Shown here piece after piece: positions 8,524 through 17,525 of a DNA stretch of 64,000 nt. The stretch's first letter is position 1; each line of letters starts with the position of its first letter. Source of the DNA: CAYMWF01 sp964394085 [NCBI: uncultured Gemmatimonadota bacterium] (GTDB taxonomy: Bacteria; GCA-2686955; CAYMWF01). The stretch is from assembly GCA_964394085.1 (NCBI GenBank), contig CAYMWF010000010.1, positions 30,645 to 94,644 on the forward strand, in the 5' to 3' direction. Under the pieces are notes generated by a model. It made no database searches and was not told the origin of the DNA. It saw only the letters and a program-made list of their open reading frames with translations. The translations under genes and the position numbers were made by a program.

Positions 8524-11500
8524 GGAAAATCGAAAAAAGAAAAAACCGCGCTGAAAAGTGCATATTTATTCTAGTTTGCTTATTTATCTCAGCATGCCAT
8601 ATCCCGGTTGCTGCACATGGGGAGCAGGAGATAAATGATGATGCCGGAGCGGGGATCATTGATACCAACTCCGTTTCTATGGAAGAACCGGATATCGATC
8701 CGGTGAAAATCGAAGCGATACTTGGAGAAATCGCTCAAACAAGAAAGGAAGCGATAACAAATCTCGAAAAGCATCTTGGAGTGTGGCCGGATGCCGATCC
8801 CGACGGGAGCCTTCGGCTATTGCTGGCAGGTCTCTACCAGGAAGAAGCGACCGAGGAATATGAGCGGGAATTCGAACTTTACGATCAAGGCGTGATGGTT
8901 GAACCGCCCGTACTGGAGTATGATCCGTCGATCAAGCTCTACCAGACCTTGTTGGACGGCTTCCCCGACGCACCTATAACGGATCGCATACTTTATCATC
9001 TTGGATACTGTCTTTCCGCAAACGGTGAAAATGAAACCGCCATCGATTTATGGACATCCCTTGGTCAGGATTATCCCGAAAGCGAATATGCAGCGGAAGC
9101 CTGGATGAGGGTGGGAGAAATCCTGTTCGATGATTACCGCTTCGATGAGGCGGCAGACGCCTATCGCCAGGTTCTCAGTTATTGGGATTCGATCTACTTC
9201 GACAAAGCATTATATAAACTTGGCTGGGTGAGCTATTTGATCGATGAATATGACGATGCTATCAGTTATTTCATTTTTCTATTAAACGAAAACGAGAAAA
9301 ATGAAGCAGAGGAAGGCGAGGTTTCCAGAGAAAGGAACCGCCTGGGGCTCGAGCAGGAGGCACTCGAATATGCCGCGCTGTCATTTATCGAGCATGGCGG
9401 AGTAGGAACATTCAGAATTTTCAATGAGAACTCTGACGAGTATCCGTATTTACCGGACATCTTGGTAAAAATGGGTGAATTCTATGAAAAGAGAGAATGG
9501 TTCGAAGCCGCAATAGAAGCGTACGATTCACACGCGGAACTTTACCCCCTTCATCTATCTGGACCGAAGGTTCGACTGTCATCGATCAGAGCTCATGAAC
9601 AGATCGAAGATTTCGAAGGCAGTATGATAAGCAGGGAAGCTCTCGCACTCCAATTCGGAGCTGGGAGCGAATGGGCTGAGGTTAACGGCGACAGCAAGGA
9701 AGCGGAAGGAATGCTGCAATTCGCTGCGGGCTCGCTCTATGATGCAGCAAAATATTTTCACAGGGAGGGGAAACAGGCGGGAGACGAGGCAACATGTCTT
9801 CGTGCTCTAGACGATTATCAAATACTTCTCGATGCTTATCCAACCTTCGATAAGAGGGTGGAGGCTATCTATGCAATGGCGGATTGTTATTTTACCGTCG
9901 ATATGTTCACTGATGCTGGCAGGCAATACATGACGGTCGCCCGAGCTGAAGAACAAACCGACTCACTGCGCAGCCTGGCCGCTTTGAACGGCATTGCCTC
10001 AGCTGAACAATCCCTTGAAAATGCCCCTGAGGATGCTGACAGTCTCGCTAGAGAGACATTGATGGACTACTGTTTTTATTACATCGGCCATTTCCCGGAG
10101 TCAGATAAAACTCCTTTAATCAGGTACAAGCGAGGTGAATTGTATTTCGCTGCTGGAGAATTCGATTCGGCGGGAACCGATTTCTCTACCGTGAAGGACT
10201 GTGAGAACGAGGAGCTCAGTGCAAAAGCGGTAAGAATGCTCGCTCGCTCCCGGTACCAGGTTGAAGATTATACCGGCGCTGAGATCTGGTTTAGAAGTGC
10301 AGCTGACTACAGCAGCGGTGAAACCAGGACAGAAATGGAAAACATGGCCCTTGTTTCTCTTTACAAACAGGCTGATGTGCTGAAGAGCGCTGACAGACTC
10401 CAGGACGCTGCTCAAGTATACGAAAAGATCGCAAAAGTTCAGACAGATCAAACTGAAGCGGTTGATGCATTATTCGAAGCAGCGACCCTGTACTCGACAG
10501 TGAGTGAATCACTTACTGTCTCTTACCCGGACAGCGCTGCAAATATCAGCACTAGAGCGGCAGAAACATTCGAAAGCCTGGCTTCACTATATCCCGCATC
10601 CGAATTTGCGCCGAAGGCTCTTTATAACGCTGCGTATCTAAGGGAGGGGCGGGAGGAGTTTCTGTTAGCGGCTGAAAATTACCGTAACATTTCGAAAAAA
10701 TATTCGGGATCGGAATATGCGGACAACGCGGCTTTCCTTTATGCATCGAACCTTGAGAAAGGCGGGATGGGGGAGGAAGCCTTTCAAGCATTCCGGACTT
10801 ACGCAAAAACACGCCAGGATCCGCACCGCCGACTTTCTTCATATCTCAAGATGGTGCAGGGTTTCAGCGAGAGAGGAAAACCGAGTAAGACGAATTATTA
10901 CGTTATCCAGACATATAAATTGGATAAAGAATGCAAAGAGAAGGGCATTGAACTGGATCAGGCTGCACTGTCTGAAATATTCTTCGCGGGCGCAACAATC
11001 ACCTCCAAACGTTTTGAAGAGGTAGAGCTCAAACAGCCTCTCAATAAGAATCTTAAAAAGAAAAAGCAGCTCCTCGACACCCTTATCCGCGAATGTCTCG
11101 GGACCGCCGCTTTGAAGGTGGCACCTTGGACGTTCGCAGCGACATATCGGATGGGGGAGGCTTTCGAGCATTATTACAATGCGCTCATCAACGCTGAACT
11201 ACCCTCGAACCTTTCACCGGTCGAACAGGATATTTACATAATTGAACTGGAAGAGGCGGCCGAACCTTTTGTCAACAAAGCGGTGCAGGCCTATTCTGCC
11301 GTATGCCGGCAGTCCAGCGAGCTGGGTATAGAAAGCGAATGGCCGGACAAAGCGCTCATACGGCTTGAGATTCTCGATCCATCCATCCATGAGGAAACCG
11401 TCGCTTTGATGGAAAGATCTTCTGGGGATGCGGGTGTTGAAGATGAACGCGAACCGGCCGCTGAATCTGTTGAAGACCAGCTGGCATCTCTCACCCCTGA

Positions 11501-11915
11501 GGATGAGTCGCTATCGATCGTGGAAACTTTGGAATCGATACCGGGCCACGTGGATGAGACCGAATCGCATGTAGTTTCCGAGGATAATCACACCGGTTCT
11601 CCCCAGCCGTCATTTACCGAAATCCTTCGACAGCATGACAGCAAACTGCTTTATGGAGGAATCGGGACGGGAGCGATTTCGGTCATGGCTTTTGTTGCCG
11701 TGGATAACGGGACAACTATTGGAGTTGCTTCCGGATTGATCTCCGCTGCACTTCTGGGGACTTGGAGCTATTTCAACTTCGTAGAAAATGAAAGCGAAAA
11801 CCTTGGTGCTTCAACCATCCCGTCAGACAAGAAATATATTTTGACCGCATCGGGTCCGGGGATTTGGAGCGGCAAACCAGGACTGGGTTTCAATATATTC
11901 TTCAGAGGGTTGTGA
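8520..11915 (+). CDS. Large periplasmic TPR-repeat protein
   Basis: 1131 residues with a signal peptide or lipoprotein-like N-terminus (hydrophobic residues 14-32, with LFISAC as a possible lipobox). At least ten TPR-like repeats of the Tol-Pal YbgF/BamD kind follow (typical units AADAYRQVLSYW, AAENYRNISKKYSGSEYADNA). An acidic linker (about 960-1030) leads to two short hydrophobic stretches near 1045-1090. The length and repeat style resemble AglT/GltE-like TPR proteins of gliding clusters. It starts inside the previous gene's stop and is followed 44 nt later by a small secreted protein. Outer-membrane anchoring and a scaffold role are inferred. Confidence 0.75.
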   Translation: MRKIEKRKNRAEKCIFILVCLFISACHIPVAAHGEQEINDDAGAGIIDTNSVSMEEPDIDPVKIEAILGEIAQTRKEAITNLEKHLGVWPDADPDGSLRLLLAGLYQEEATEEYEREFELYDQGVMVEPPVLEYDPSIKLYQTLLDGFPDAPITDRILYHLGYCLSANGENETAIDLWTSLGQDYPESEYAAEAWMRVGEILFDDYRFDEAADAYRQVLSYWDSIYFDKALYKLGWVSYLIDEYDDAISYFIFLLNENEKNEAEEGEVSRERNRLGLEQEALEYAALSFIEHGGVGTFRIFNENSDEYPYLPDILVKMGEFYEKREWFEAAIEAYDSHAELYPLHLSGPKVRLSSIRAHEQIEDFEGSMISREALALQFGAGSEWAEVNGDSKEAEGMLQFAAGSLYDAAKYFHREGKQAGDEATCLRALDDYQILLDAYPTFDKRVEAIYAMADCYFTVDMFTDAGRQYMTVARAEEQTDSLRSLAALNGIASAEQSLENAPEDADSLARETLMDYCFYYIGHFPESDKTPLIRYKRGELYFAAGEFDSAGTDFSTVKDCENEELSAKAVRMLARSRYQVEDYTGAEIWFRSAADYSSGETRTEMENMALVSLYKQADVLKSADRLQDAAQVYEKIAKVQTDQTEAVDALFEAATLYSTVSESLTVSYPDSAANISTRAAETFESLASLYPASEFAPKALYNAAYLREGREEFLLAAENYRNISKKYSGSEYADNAAFLYASNLEKGGMGEEAFQAFRTYAKTRQDPHRRLSSYLKMVQGFSERGKPSKTNYYVIQTYKLDKECKEKGIELDQAALSEIFFAGATITSKRFEEVELKQPLNKNLKKKKQLLDTLIRECLGTAALKVAPWTFAATYRMGEAFEHYYNALINAELPSNLSPVEQDIYIIELEEAAEPFVNKAVQAYSAVCRQSSELGIESEWPDKALIRLEILDPSIHEETVALMERSSGDAGVEDEREPAAESVEDQLASLTPEDESLSIVETLESIPGHVDETESHVVSEDNHTGSPQPSFTEILRQHDSKLLYGGIGTGAISVMAFVAVDNGTTIGVASGLISAALLGTWSYFNFVENESENLGASTIPSDKKYILTASGPGIWSGKPGLGFNIFFRGL

Positions 11916-11959
11916 AGTATGCCGATGTCAATTAAGTATATCGATTCAGGAGTTCTTTC

Positions 11960-12403
11960 ATGAGGTTCGTTCATATCGGGATATTCGTCATGGTAATCCT
12001 TGCGATCCCTGTATGCGCCACGGGACAGGAGCCGGTTATCCCGGATGAAAACGCAATGGCCACGATTGAAAATGAAAGAACTGATGAAAGTGTGGATTCG
12101 GGAGTCCAGGAGCTAGTAATTGAAGAAGAAATAAGGGTAAGAGGAACAATCGAAAAACCGGGCGTGCTCTATTTGATTCCGCAGAAACGCGAGTTATTTG
12201 AATCCGAAATGAATGAACCGGGTTTTGACAAACAACTTTCTAGATTGCGGTATTCGACAGTGATTCCCAATGCTCACCTGCTTGAAGTGGGCGGAACCGT
12301 TTCTGCTTCAGGTGCGCTTGAGGGCTTATCTCCCGGGGAAGAGAGCGTTTCCAAGAACAGGTCTCTTACAGAGGCTTTGTCCAGGAAACTGAAGGAAAAA
12401 TGA
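11960..12403 (+). CDS. Small secreted protein of the motor cluster (hypothetical)
   Basis: 147 residues with an N-terminal signal sequence (hydrophobic residues 4-20, then CATGQ). An acidic region precedes a conserved-looking core, EEEIRVRGTIEKPGVLYLIP, and a C-terminal basic helix. I recall comparable short secreted proteins with a 'GxVEKPxVxxIxxK' core next to TolQ/TolR genes in other bacteria, but cannot name the family. It sits between the TPR genes and the motor genes, 29 bp before the TolQ-like start, so it is probably co-transcribed and periplasmic. Confidence 0.6.
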   Translation: MRFVHIGIFVMVILAIPVCATGQEPVIPDENAMATIENERTDESVDSGVQELVIEEEIRVRGTIEKPGVLYLIPQKRELFESEMNEPGFDKQLSRLRYSTVIPNAHLLEVGGTVSASGALEGLSPGEESVSKNRSLTEALSRKLKEK

Positions 12404-12432
12404 CATGCCGTTAGAGAAAAAGGAGGCAATCA

Positions 12433-13119
12433 ATGGATGGTTTTATCCTGGCATTTAAAGAGGGCGGATTCATGATGTACGTGATTCTGCTGGCTGGGAT
12501 GATCGCTCTCGGCATCACAATAGAGCGAGCCGTTCTGCTCTGGGGTGGGTTCCCCAGGGGGATCAGGCGAAATGTCGAGAAGATCTTCAAGGAAGTGGAT
12601 GGAAACAATCTAAGTAATGCTATCAGTTTGTGCGAGAAAGACACGAACTCTCTTACGAGAATTATCGGCGTCGCACTGAAATTCACCGGGGAAAACGACA
12701 GAGGTATGCAGAATGCGGTGGATGAAGCCGCCCTGACTGAAATTCCAAGGCTGCAGGATCGCACAGCGTATCTTGCGGTTATCGCCCAAATCGCGACTCT
12801 GCTCGGGCTTCTCGGGACCATAATCGGGCTTATGCAGTCGTTCGAGGCTGTAGGTTCAGCCGATGCGTCGCAGAAAGCGGCCCTGCTGGCGAGCGGTATA
12901 TCGAAGGCATTGAATACAACGGCGTTCGGTCTTTTCATCGCCGTTCCTTCCATGATTTCGTATACAATTATTCAGCGTCGGACCGAAAAGCTTATCGATT
13001 TACTCGACGAGTACTCGGTCACCTTGATGAACAAGCTGGCGAGAAGTCGACAGCGGGCAGCCTCCTCTGGTAGCTTTGCGTCGGAATCCGCCGATGCAGT
13101 GAGCAGCGTAAAGTCGTAA
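12433..13119 (+). CDS. MotA/TolQ/ExbB-family proton-channel protein
   Basis: 228 residues; AGGAGG lies 6 nt before the ATG. The three-helix plan of the family is clear: TM1 at about residues 12-32, a cytoplasmic loop with a basic patch, then TM2 (LAVIAQIATLLGLLGTIIGL, about 114-134) and TM3 (ALNTTAFGLFIAVPSMISY, about 160-180). The TM2/TM3 sequences match the conserved MotA/TolQ/ExbB domain. With the two TolR-like genes next door it should form an inner-membrane stator using the proton-motive force. AglR of Myxococcus is the closest functional comparison I can offer. Substrate and output are unknown. Confidence 0.9.
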   Translation: MDGFILAFKEGGFMMYVILLAGMIALGITIERAVLLWGGFPRGIRRNVEKIFKEVDGNNLSNAISLCEKDTNSLTRIIGVALKFTGENDRGMQNAVDEAALTEIPRLQDRTAYLAVIAQIATLLGLLGTIIGLMQSFEAVGSADASQKAALLASGISKALNTTAFGLFIAVPSMISYTIIQRRTEKLIDLLDEYSVTLMNKLARSRQRAASSGSFASESADAVSSVKS

Positions 13120-13143
13120 TCACCACTAACCAGGGAGCTGAAG

Positions 13144-13632
13144 ATGGCGTTTCCGGCTTCAAAAAGGGCTCACCCCAGAAAAGTTGACACGGAGCTTAAC
13201 CTGACTCCGATCATGAACGTTTTCGTGATCCTTGTCCCATTCCTTCTCCTGACTGCAGTGTTTGCGCAGACTGCTGTTCTTAACCTCAGCCTGCCTACCG
13301 GGGATGAAGGAGGGGAAGATGAAGCGGCTCAGCAGGAAGAGCCTCCACCCAAGTTGATGATTTCCATCACCGACACGGGTTTCCTGATCGGCGCCATCGG
13401 CGGTGTGCTTCCGGAGATAGAGAAGGTGGATGACGATTATGACTTCGAATTGCTGAAAAAGAAGCTCGCAGAGATCAAGGAACAGCATCCGACCCAGGCT
13501 TCTGCAGTAATAGTATCCGAACCGGAAATCCTCTACGATAATATTATTCAGCTCATGGATGCCTGCATAATAACCGGTTTCGAAGATATCTCACTTGCGA
13601 GAGGTGTTGTCCTGGGCGGAGGGGGGGCGTAA
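13144..13632 (+). CDS. TolR/ExbD-family protein with Asn in place of the channel Asp
   Basis: 162 residues: a short basic N-terminus, one membrane helix (about residues 20-40) and a periplasmic domain of the ExbD/TolR fold. Family members carry a membrane Asp in a motif like NVTPFIDVMLVLL. Here the aligned segment is LNLTPIMNVFVILV, with Asn25 (AAC, 13216-13218) where the Asp should be. The neighbouring paralogue keeps the Asp. A Gln/Glu/Pro-rich insert (about 55-75) follows the helix. The 3' end contains a run of seven G coding Gly-Gly-Ala, and the next gene starts 1 nt after the stop. It is probably a structural stator subunit that does not itself carry protons. Confidence 0.85.
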   Translation: MAFPASKRAHPRKVDTELNLTPIMNVFVILVPFLLLTAVFAQTAVLNLSLPTGDEGGEDEAAQQEEPPPKLMISITDTGFLIGAIGGVLPEIEKVDDDYDFELLKKKLAEIKEQHPTQASAVIVSEPEILYDNIIQLMDACIITGFEDISLARGVVLGGGGA

Positions 13633-13633
13633 A

Positions 13634-14161
13634 ATGTTTCCACCGTCAAAACGGCGAGAGCTCCTCGAAACGAACAACCCGAGGCGGAACAGAAGATCAC
13701 AGACAATATTTACTTTGAATATTACGTCCATGATCGACATGTTCACCATCCTCCTGGTTTTTCTTTTGAAGAGTTTTTCGACTGAAGGGGAGCTCATGTC
13801 CGTTGCGCCGAACCTGATGTTGCCCAGCTCGGAGTTGGCGAACGTGAAAGCAACGGAAACGGTCACGATCGCTCTTACATCCAGTGATCTCCTGGTGAAT
13901 GGCGAGGTGGTGGAGGAGTGGGACAACATGGAAGAAGGAGAAACACCGATTATACCCCGGCTCTTTGCGCTCCTGGAGGAAGAAAAATCGAAAATGGAAT
14001 GGGTGACTGGTCTCAAGGGTGAAAAAGCGGAATTTCCGGGATTGGTGATTATACAGGGTGATAAGGGAATTCCATTTCATTATATAGAAAAAGTGATGTT
14101 TACATGCGGTCAAGCGCAATACAACAATATTTCTCTGGCAGTTTACAGGCATCAATCATGA
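13634..14161 (+). CDS. TolR/ExbD-family protein with intact channel Asp
   Basis: 175 residues from the ATG at 13634; the G-rich end of the preceding gene (GGAGGGGGGG) supplies the ribosome-binding site, so translation is coupled. The N-terminus is strongly basic. The helix LNITSMIDMFTILLVFLL (about residues 28-45) contains Asp35, aligned with the proton-carrying Asp of TolR and ExbD. The periplasmic part is longer than that of ExbD and ends in a TolR-like beta/alpha region. It pairs with the upstream Asn-bearing paralogue in a stator, an arrangement comparable to the two TolR-like proteins AglQ and AglS. Confidence 0.88.
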   Translation: MFPPSKRRELLETNNPRRNRRSQTIFTLNITSMIDMFTILLVFLLKSFSTEGELMSVAPNLMLPSSELANVKATETVTIALTSSDLLVNGEVVEEWDNMEEGETPIIPRLFALLEEEKSKMEWVTGLKGEKAEFPGLVIIQGDKGIPFHYIEKVMFTCGQAQYNNISLAVYRHQS

Positions 14162-14177
14162 TTATCCGGAGTACAAG

Positions 14178-15191
14178 ATGACGAAATCCGGCAGATTGTA
14201 CAAGTTGATTGAATCCGACCAGATTTTCTCCTGGGTGATGCTGGTCTGTTTCGTGATATACGTAAATCTCAGTCTTTTTTTCGTGCTCGTTGAGAAACCC
14301 GAAACTAAAGACATAAGTGATGAGGTAATGAAGCGTCGCATCGCCAGACTGATCATGAGCGCTGATTTCGATGAAATTGATTTCGGCGAAAGTGGCTGGG
14401 AGAAGAGCGCTTCGGATCTTGGAGCAGGCGAAGGTCAGGCGGATGAGGAAGCCGAGGTTGAAGAGGTGGAAGAGGCGGAGGAAGGCGAGGGAGAGGGCGC
14501 CGCTGAAGGTGAAGGCGAAGGGGAAGGAACCGGGGGTGAGCGGACCGAAGAAGAAGTCCGGGACCATGTCCGAAATGTAGGCCTGCTCGCTGAGTTGACC
14601 GGCCGGGGTAAATCGAACAAAACAGGATCGGGAGCATCGGGTATATTTGGAAACAGCGAAGTAGAAAAGAATTTCGATAATGTTCTTTCCGGTCTTGATG
14701 GTGTTCGCGTGGCGAAAGCCGGAGAAACCGGAAACCTGGGTAACCTGGGTCTGGTCGAAGGAGGAGGAGGAGGAGGAGATGAGCTGGTTTCACTGTTCAG
14801 CGACAAGGCCGCGGCAAAAGAGGATGTGGATATCGAACGGGAGGGTTCTCTCGAATTGAGCGGGCCCGGGCCGATCAAAGGTGCCGGAAGTAAGAGCAGC
14901 TACAGGTCTGCAAAGCAAATCAACGAAGTTGTCAAAAGCCATCTCGGTTCTCTTGAATATTGCTACAACAGAAGACTGAAAAGAAATCCGAATCTCCAGG
15001 GGAGAATCGTGATCAAATTCACTATCAATGCGAACGGAGCGGTTTCAGAATGCAGATCCGTGGAATCCTCGATGGGAGACAGCAATGTCGAGCAATGCCT
15101 GGTAAGGAGTATCAGGCGATGGAAATTCCCGGAAATTTCGGAAGGAGATACTGAAATCACATATCCATTCGTGTTCTTCCCTGAACGATGA
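14178..15191 (+). CDS. TonB-like protein with AgmX/PglI C-terminal domain
   Basis: 337 residues. One membrane helix lies near the N-terminus (about residues 15-34). A very acidic Glu/Gly linker (about 80-130) and a Gly-rich region (about 180-205) follow. The last 95 residues match the C-terminal domain found in AgmX and PglI (GltJ and GltG) of Myxococcus: a Cys pair (LEYCYNRR and VSECRSVE), GRIVIKFTINANGAV and RSIRRWKFPE. This TonB-box-free 'tail' is thought to transmit motor force toward the outer membrane. Placed directly after TolQ/TolR/TolR genes, it is the likely force-transducing element of this machine. A GC-rich hairpin follows the stop. Confidence 0.82.
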   Translation: MTKSGRLYKLIESDQIFSWVMLVCFVIYVNLSLFFVLVEKPETKDISDEVMKRRIARLIMSADFDEIDFGESGWEKSASDLGAGEGQADEEAEVEEVEEAEEGEGEGAAEGEGEGEGTGGERTEEEVRDHVRNVGLLAELTGRGKSNKTGSGASGIFGNSEVEKNFDNVLSGLDGVRVAKAGETGNLGNLGLVEGGGGGGDELVSLFSDKAAAKEDVDIEREGSLELSGPGPIKGAGSKSSYRSAKQINEVVKSHLGSLEYCYNRRLKRNPNLQGRIVIKFTINANGAVSECRSVESSMGDSNVEQCLVRSIRRWKFPEISEGDTEITYPFVFFPER

Positions 15192-15226
15192 GTTCACAAT
15201 ATCTTCTTCAAAACCCCCTATCCACC

Positions 15227-15246
15227 TGCCGGTCCATCTACCGGCA
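15227..15246 (+). terminator. Possible terminator hairpin after the motor cluster
   Basis: TGCCGGT and ACCGGCA form a perfect 7-bp stem with a 6-nt loop, 36 bases past the AgmX/PglI-domain gene. Only two T follow, so it is a weak intrinsic terminator or a 3'-end stabilising hairpin. Confidence 0.4.
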
Positions 15247-15312
15247 TTCCCCATGATATTAAAAACACAATTTCGAACCTGCAGTTGATTTACCGGCTCC
15301 GGGATATGCTTC

Positions 15313-17445
15313 TTGAAGAAAGGAGTAAAATTTCCTTTCCCGGCTCCTCTGTCCCGGTTTAAAGTACTCTCGCATGTAACACTGTTTCGGTCGAGCGAAA
15401 CGATAAACCTTGAGATCAGATGGATTTCACCGTCAAGATTTTGTCCAGATTTGAGTGAAACTTTTCACGAATGGTTTAATACAGTGAGAGTGGGTGACCG
15501 CCGGTTTCCGGCCGAGTCCGGAAAACTTATAGCAGCGACTGCTCTGGGCGCTGCTCTGCTTCTATGCCTACTTACCTTGCCGAACGATTTCATCTGGGAT
15601 GACTGGGACAAAATCTCTTCCGTGCCTTCTTTGTCCAATATTCCCCTTTTATCTCTTTTTTCGCCCTCCTACTGGGGCAAAGCCTCGCATGAACCCGCGG
15701 AGACAGGCTATTATCGACCGGCAGCAACCATTTCATTCGCCTTGGACAACATGCTCTGGAATCCCTCCGGTTCGAACAAGCCGGCGGCGTGGCATTACAG
15801 ATTCCAGGGAATAATCCTTTATGTCCTTACAGTCTGGATGGTTTTCAGGATATTTTCTACTCTGCTTGGCGGAAGCGTGGCTGGTGGAATCACTGCGTTC
15901 TTATTTGCCGTGCATCCACTCCACATAGAAGTTATCTCGTTCTTATCCGCACGGCCGGATCTTTTATCAGGAGCTTTCTGCCTGGTTTCCATGTCTTTCC
16001 TTTTTTCACCATCTTCGTCCGGAATACCCGGATCTTCGTCGACTGGAGCCGGGAATAAAGGGAAAACTCTCAAACCGGTAGGTGTTGCCAGACTGCTGTT
16101 TTCCGTATTTTTTTTCGCCGCGGCGATATTATCGAAGGAATCGGCAGTCATTCTGCCTGTTTGTATTATTGCTGCATCTATGTTACCTGGAGGAGGAGGA
16201 ATCACACGCATCCTGCCGGTTATTTTCTGTGATATCGCCATCCTCCTGGTATACTTCGTTCTAAGGTGGTGGGTTGTAGGTGAAACAGCGCCGATTCCGG
16301 ATTCTTTACCCGAACTACTGCACGGAATACTCCTGGCGGGGCAAGTTTTTCTTTTCTATACGAGAGTATCATTTTTCCCTGTCGGGCTTTCCGGAGATTA
16401 CGGGTTTCCTCCCGAGGGGCTGCGCGAAGTGGTTTTTTCAGGGATATCTGGTCTTGTCCTGGCCCTACTGGTACTTTCGGCAGCTTTCAAATATCGCAAA
16501 TTGTGTCCCGCCTTGCCCGGGGGTACACTCTGGTTCGTTGCAGCCCTCATACCGGCTTCCAACCTGCTGCCTATTCCACAGTTTCAGGCTGACAGATATG
16601 CTTATTTTGCTACCGCCGGATGGGCGGCGCTGGTAGCCGGTTATTTATCCGGAAGAATACAGACCGGTAAAGGTTTAACTGGCTTGTCCCGCCTCGTGAT
16701 TATTTTCATGTTCATAATGGGAGGTTTTCTGACGATTATCTCAATATCCAGAGTGGGCGTCTGGCATTCTGAGCTGTCGTTCTGGAGTAACGTTCTTTCT
16801 CACGATTCATCTAATGCGCGAGGATTGTATAATCACGGAATTGTATTGGAAAAGACAGGAGAGGATTCAACCCGGTCCGAGGAAAGAGAATATTACTATC
16901 ACAAAGCTTTAGAGCAATACACGAAGGCGGCGGCACTCAATCCGGCTGCGTGGAAAATAAGACTTACGCTTGGCGAACTCTTATGGAAATTGGGCGACAT
17001 GGAAGGTTCTTTGAATGTGAATGAGCAAGCTGCCCGGGATTTTTCTGATATACCGGAGATCCAGCATAATTTTGGAGTTTCTCTTGCCAGAACCGGTCGC
17101 TACAGAGAGTCTGAAAGAGCATTTACCAGGGCGCTCGAACTCAGAGAGGATTATGCGTTGGCTTATTTCCACAGGGCAAAGATCCTGGCAAATCTGGAAC
17201 AATGGACGGAAGCGGCCTTGAGTTTCGAAAAATGTCTTGATCATGATGCTGAAAATGGTCTGGCCGCCTACATGCTTGGTGAAATTTACGCGATCCGGCT
17301 TGGCAGAAAAACTGAAGCGAATGCTTATTTCAAACGCGCACTGGCTCTCAATCCTCCTGAGAAGATACGCCGGCGGATTCTGAGACTCTATGACAATCCT
17401 GCGGGGACAAATGATGAAGAAGATGATGAAAGTTATGAAAACTAG
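15313..17445 (+). CDS. TMTC-like GT-C glycosyltransferase with C-terminal TPRs
   Basis: 710 residues from a TTG at 15313. The start is unsure, because GTG codons at 15484 and 15490 lie just before the first membrane helix (about residue 68). After that helix comes LPNDFIWDDWDKI, the acidic first-loop motif of GT-C enzymes, then YYRPAATISFALD and HPLHIEVISFLSARPDLLS, which are typical of the TMTC/DUF1736 family. About ten membrane segments extend to residue 480, followed by TPR units (about 530-700). These enzymes transfer sugars from polyprenyl phosphates to proteins outside the cytoplasm. A bacterial protein O-glycosylation role is inferred; surface proteins of the neighbouring cluster are possible substrates. 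Confidence 0.75.
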   Translation: MKKGVKFPFPAPLSRFKVLSHVTLFRSSETINLEIRWISPSRFCPDLSETFHEWFNTVRVGDRRFPAESGKLIAATALGAALLLCLLTLPNDFIWDDWDKISSVPSLSNIPLLSLFSPSYWGKASHEPAETGYYRPAATISFALDNMLWNPSGSNKPAAWHYRFQGIILYVLTVWMVFRIFSTLLGGSVAGGITAFLFAVHPLHIEVISFLSARPDLLSGAFCLVSMSFLFSPSSSGIPGSSSTGAGNKGKTLKPVGVARLLFSVFFFAAAILSKESAVILPVCIIAASMLPGGGGITRILPVIFCDIAILLVYFVLRWWVVGETAPIPDSLPELLHGILLAGQVFLFYTRVSFFPVGLSGDYGFPPEGLREVVFSGISGLVLALLVLSAAFKYRKLCPALPGGTLWFVAALIPASNLLPIPQFQADRYAYFATAGWAALVAGYLSGRIQTGKGLTGLSRLVIIFMFIMGGFLTIISISRVGVWHSELSFWSNVLSHDSSNARGLYNHGIVLEKTGEDSTRSEEREYYYHKALEQYTKAAALNPAAWKIRLTLGELLWKLGDMEGSLNVNEQAARDFSDIPEIQHNFGVSLARTGRYRESERAFTRALELREDYALAYFHRAKILANLEQWTEAALSFEKCLDHDAENGLAAYMLGEIYAIRLGRKTEANAYFKRALALNPPEKIRRRILRLYDNPAGTNDEEDDESYEN

Positions 17446-17525
17446 GAGATTGGGTCTTCCCCGAATGCTTTCGCTCGACCTGCGGGGAGTTTCAAAAAAC
17501 GAACCCGTAAACCAGGAGAGTAGAT

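Noticed and set aside
14353-14878. Pro/Ser-rich minus-strand frames opposite the AgmX/PglI-domain gene
   Set aside because: Antisense of the Glu/Gly linker codons; no start signals.
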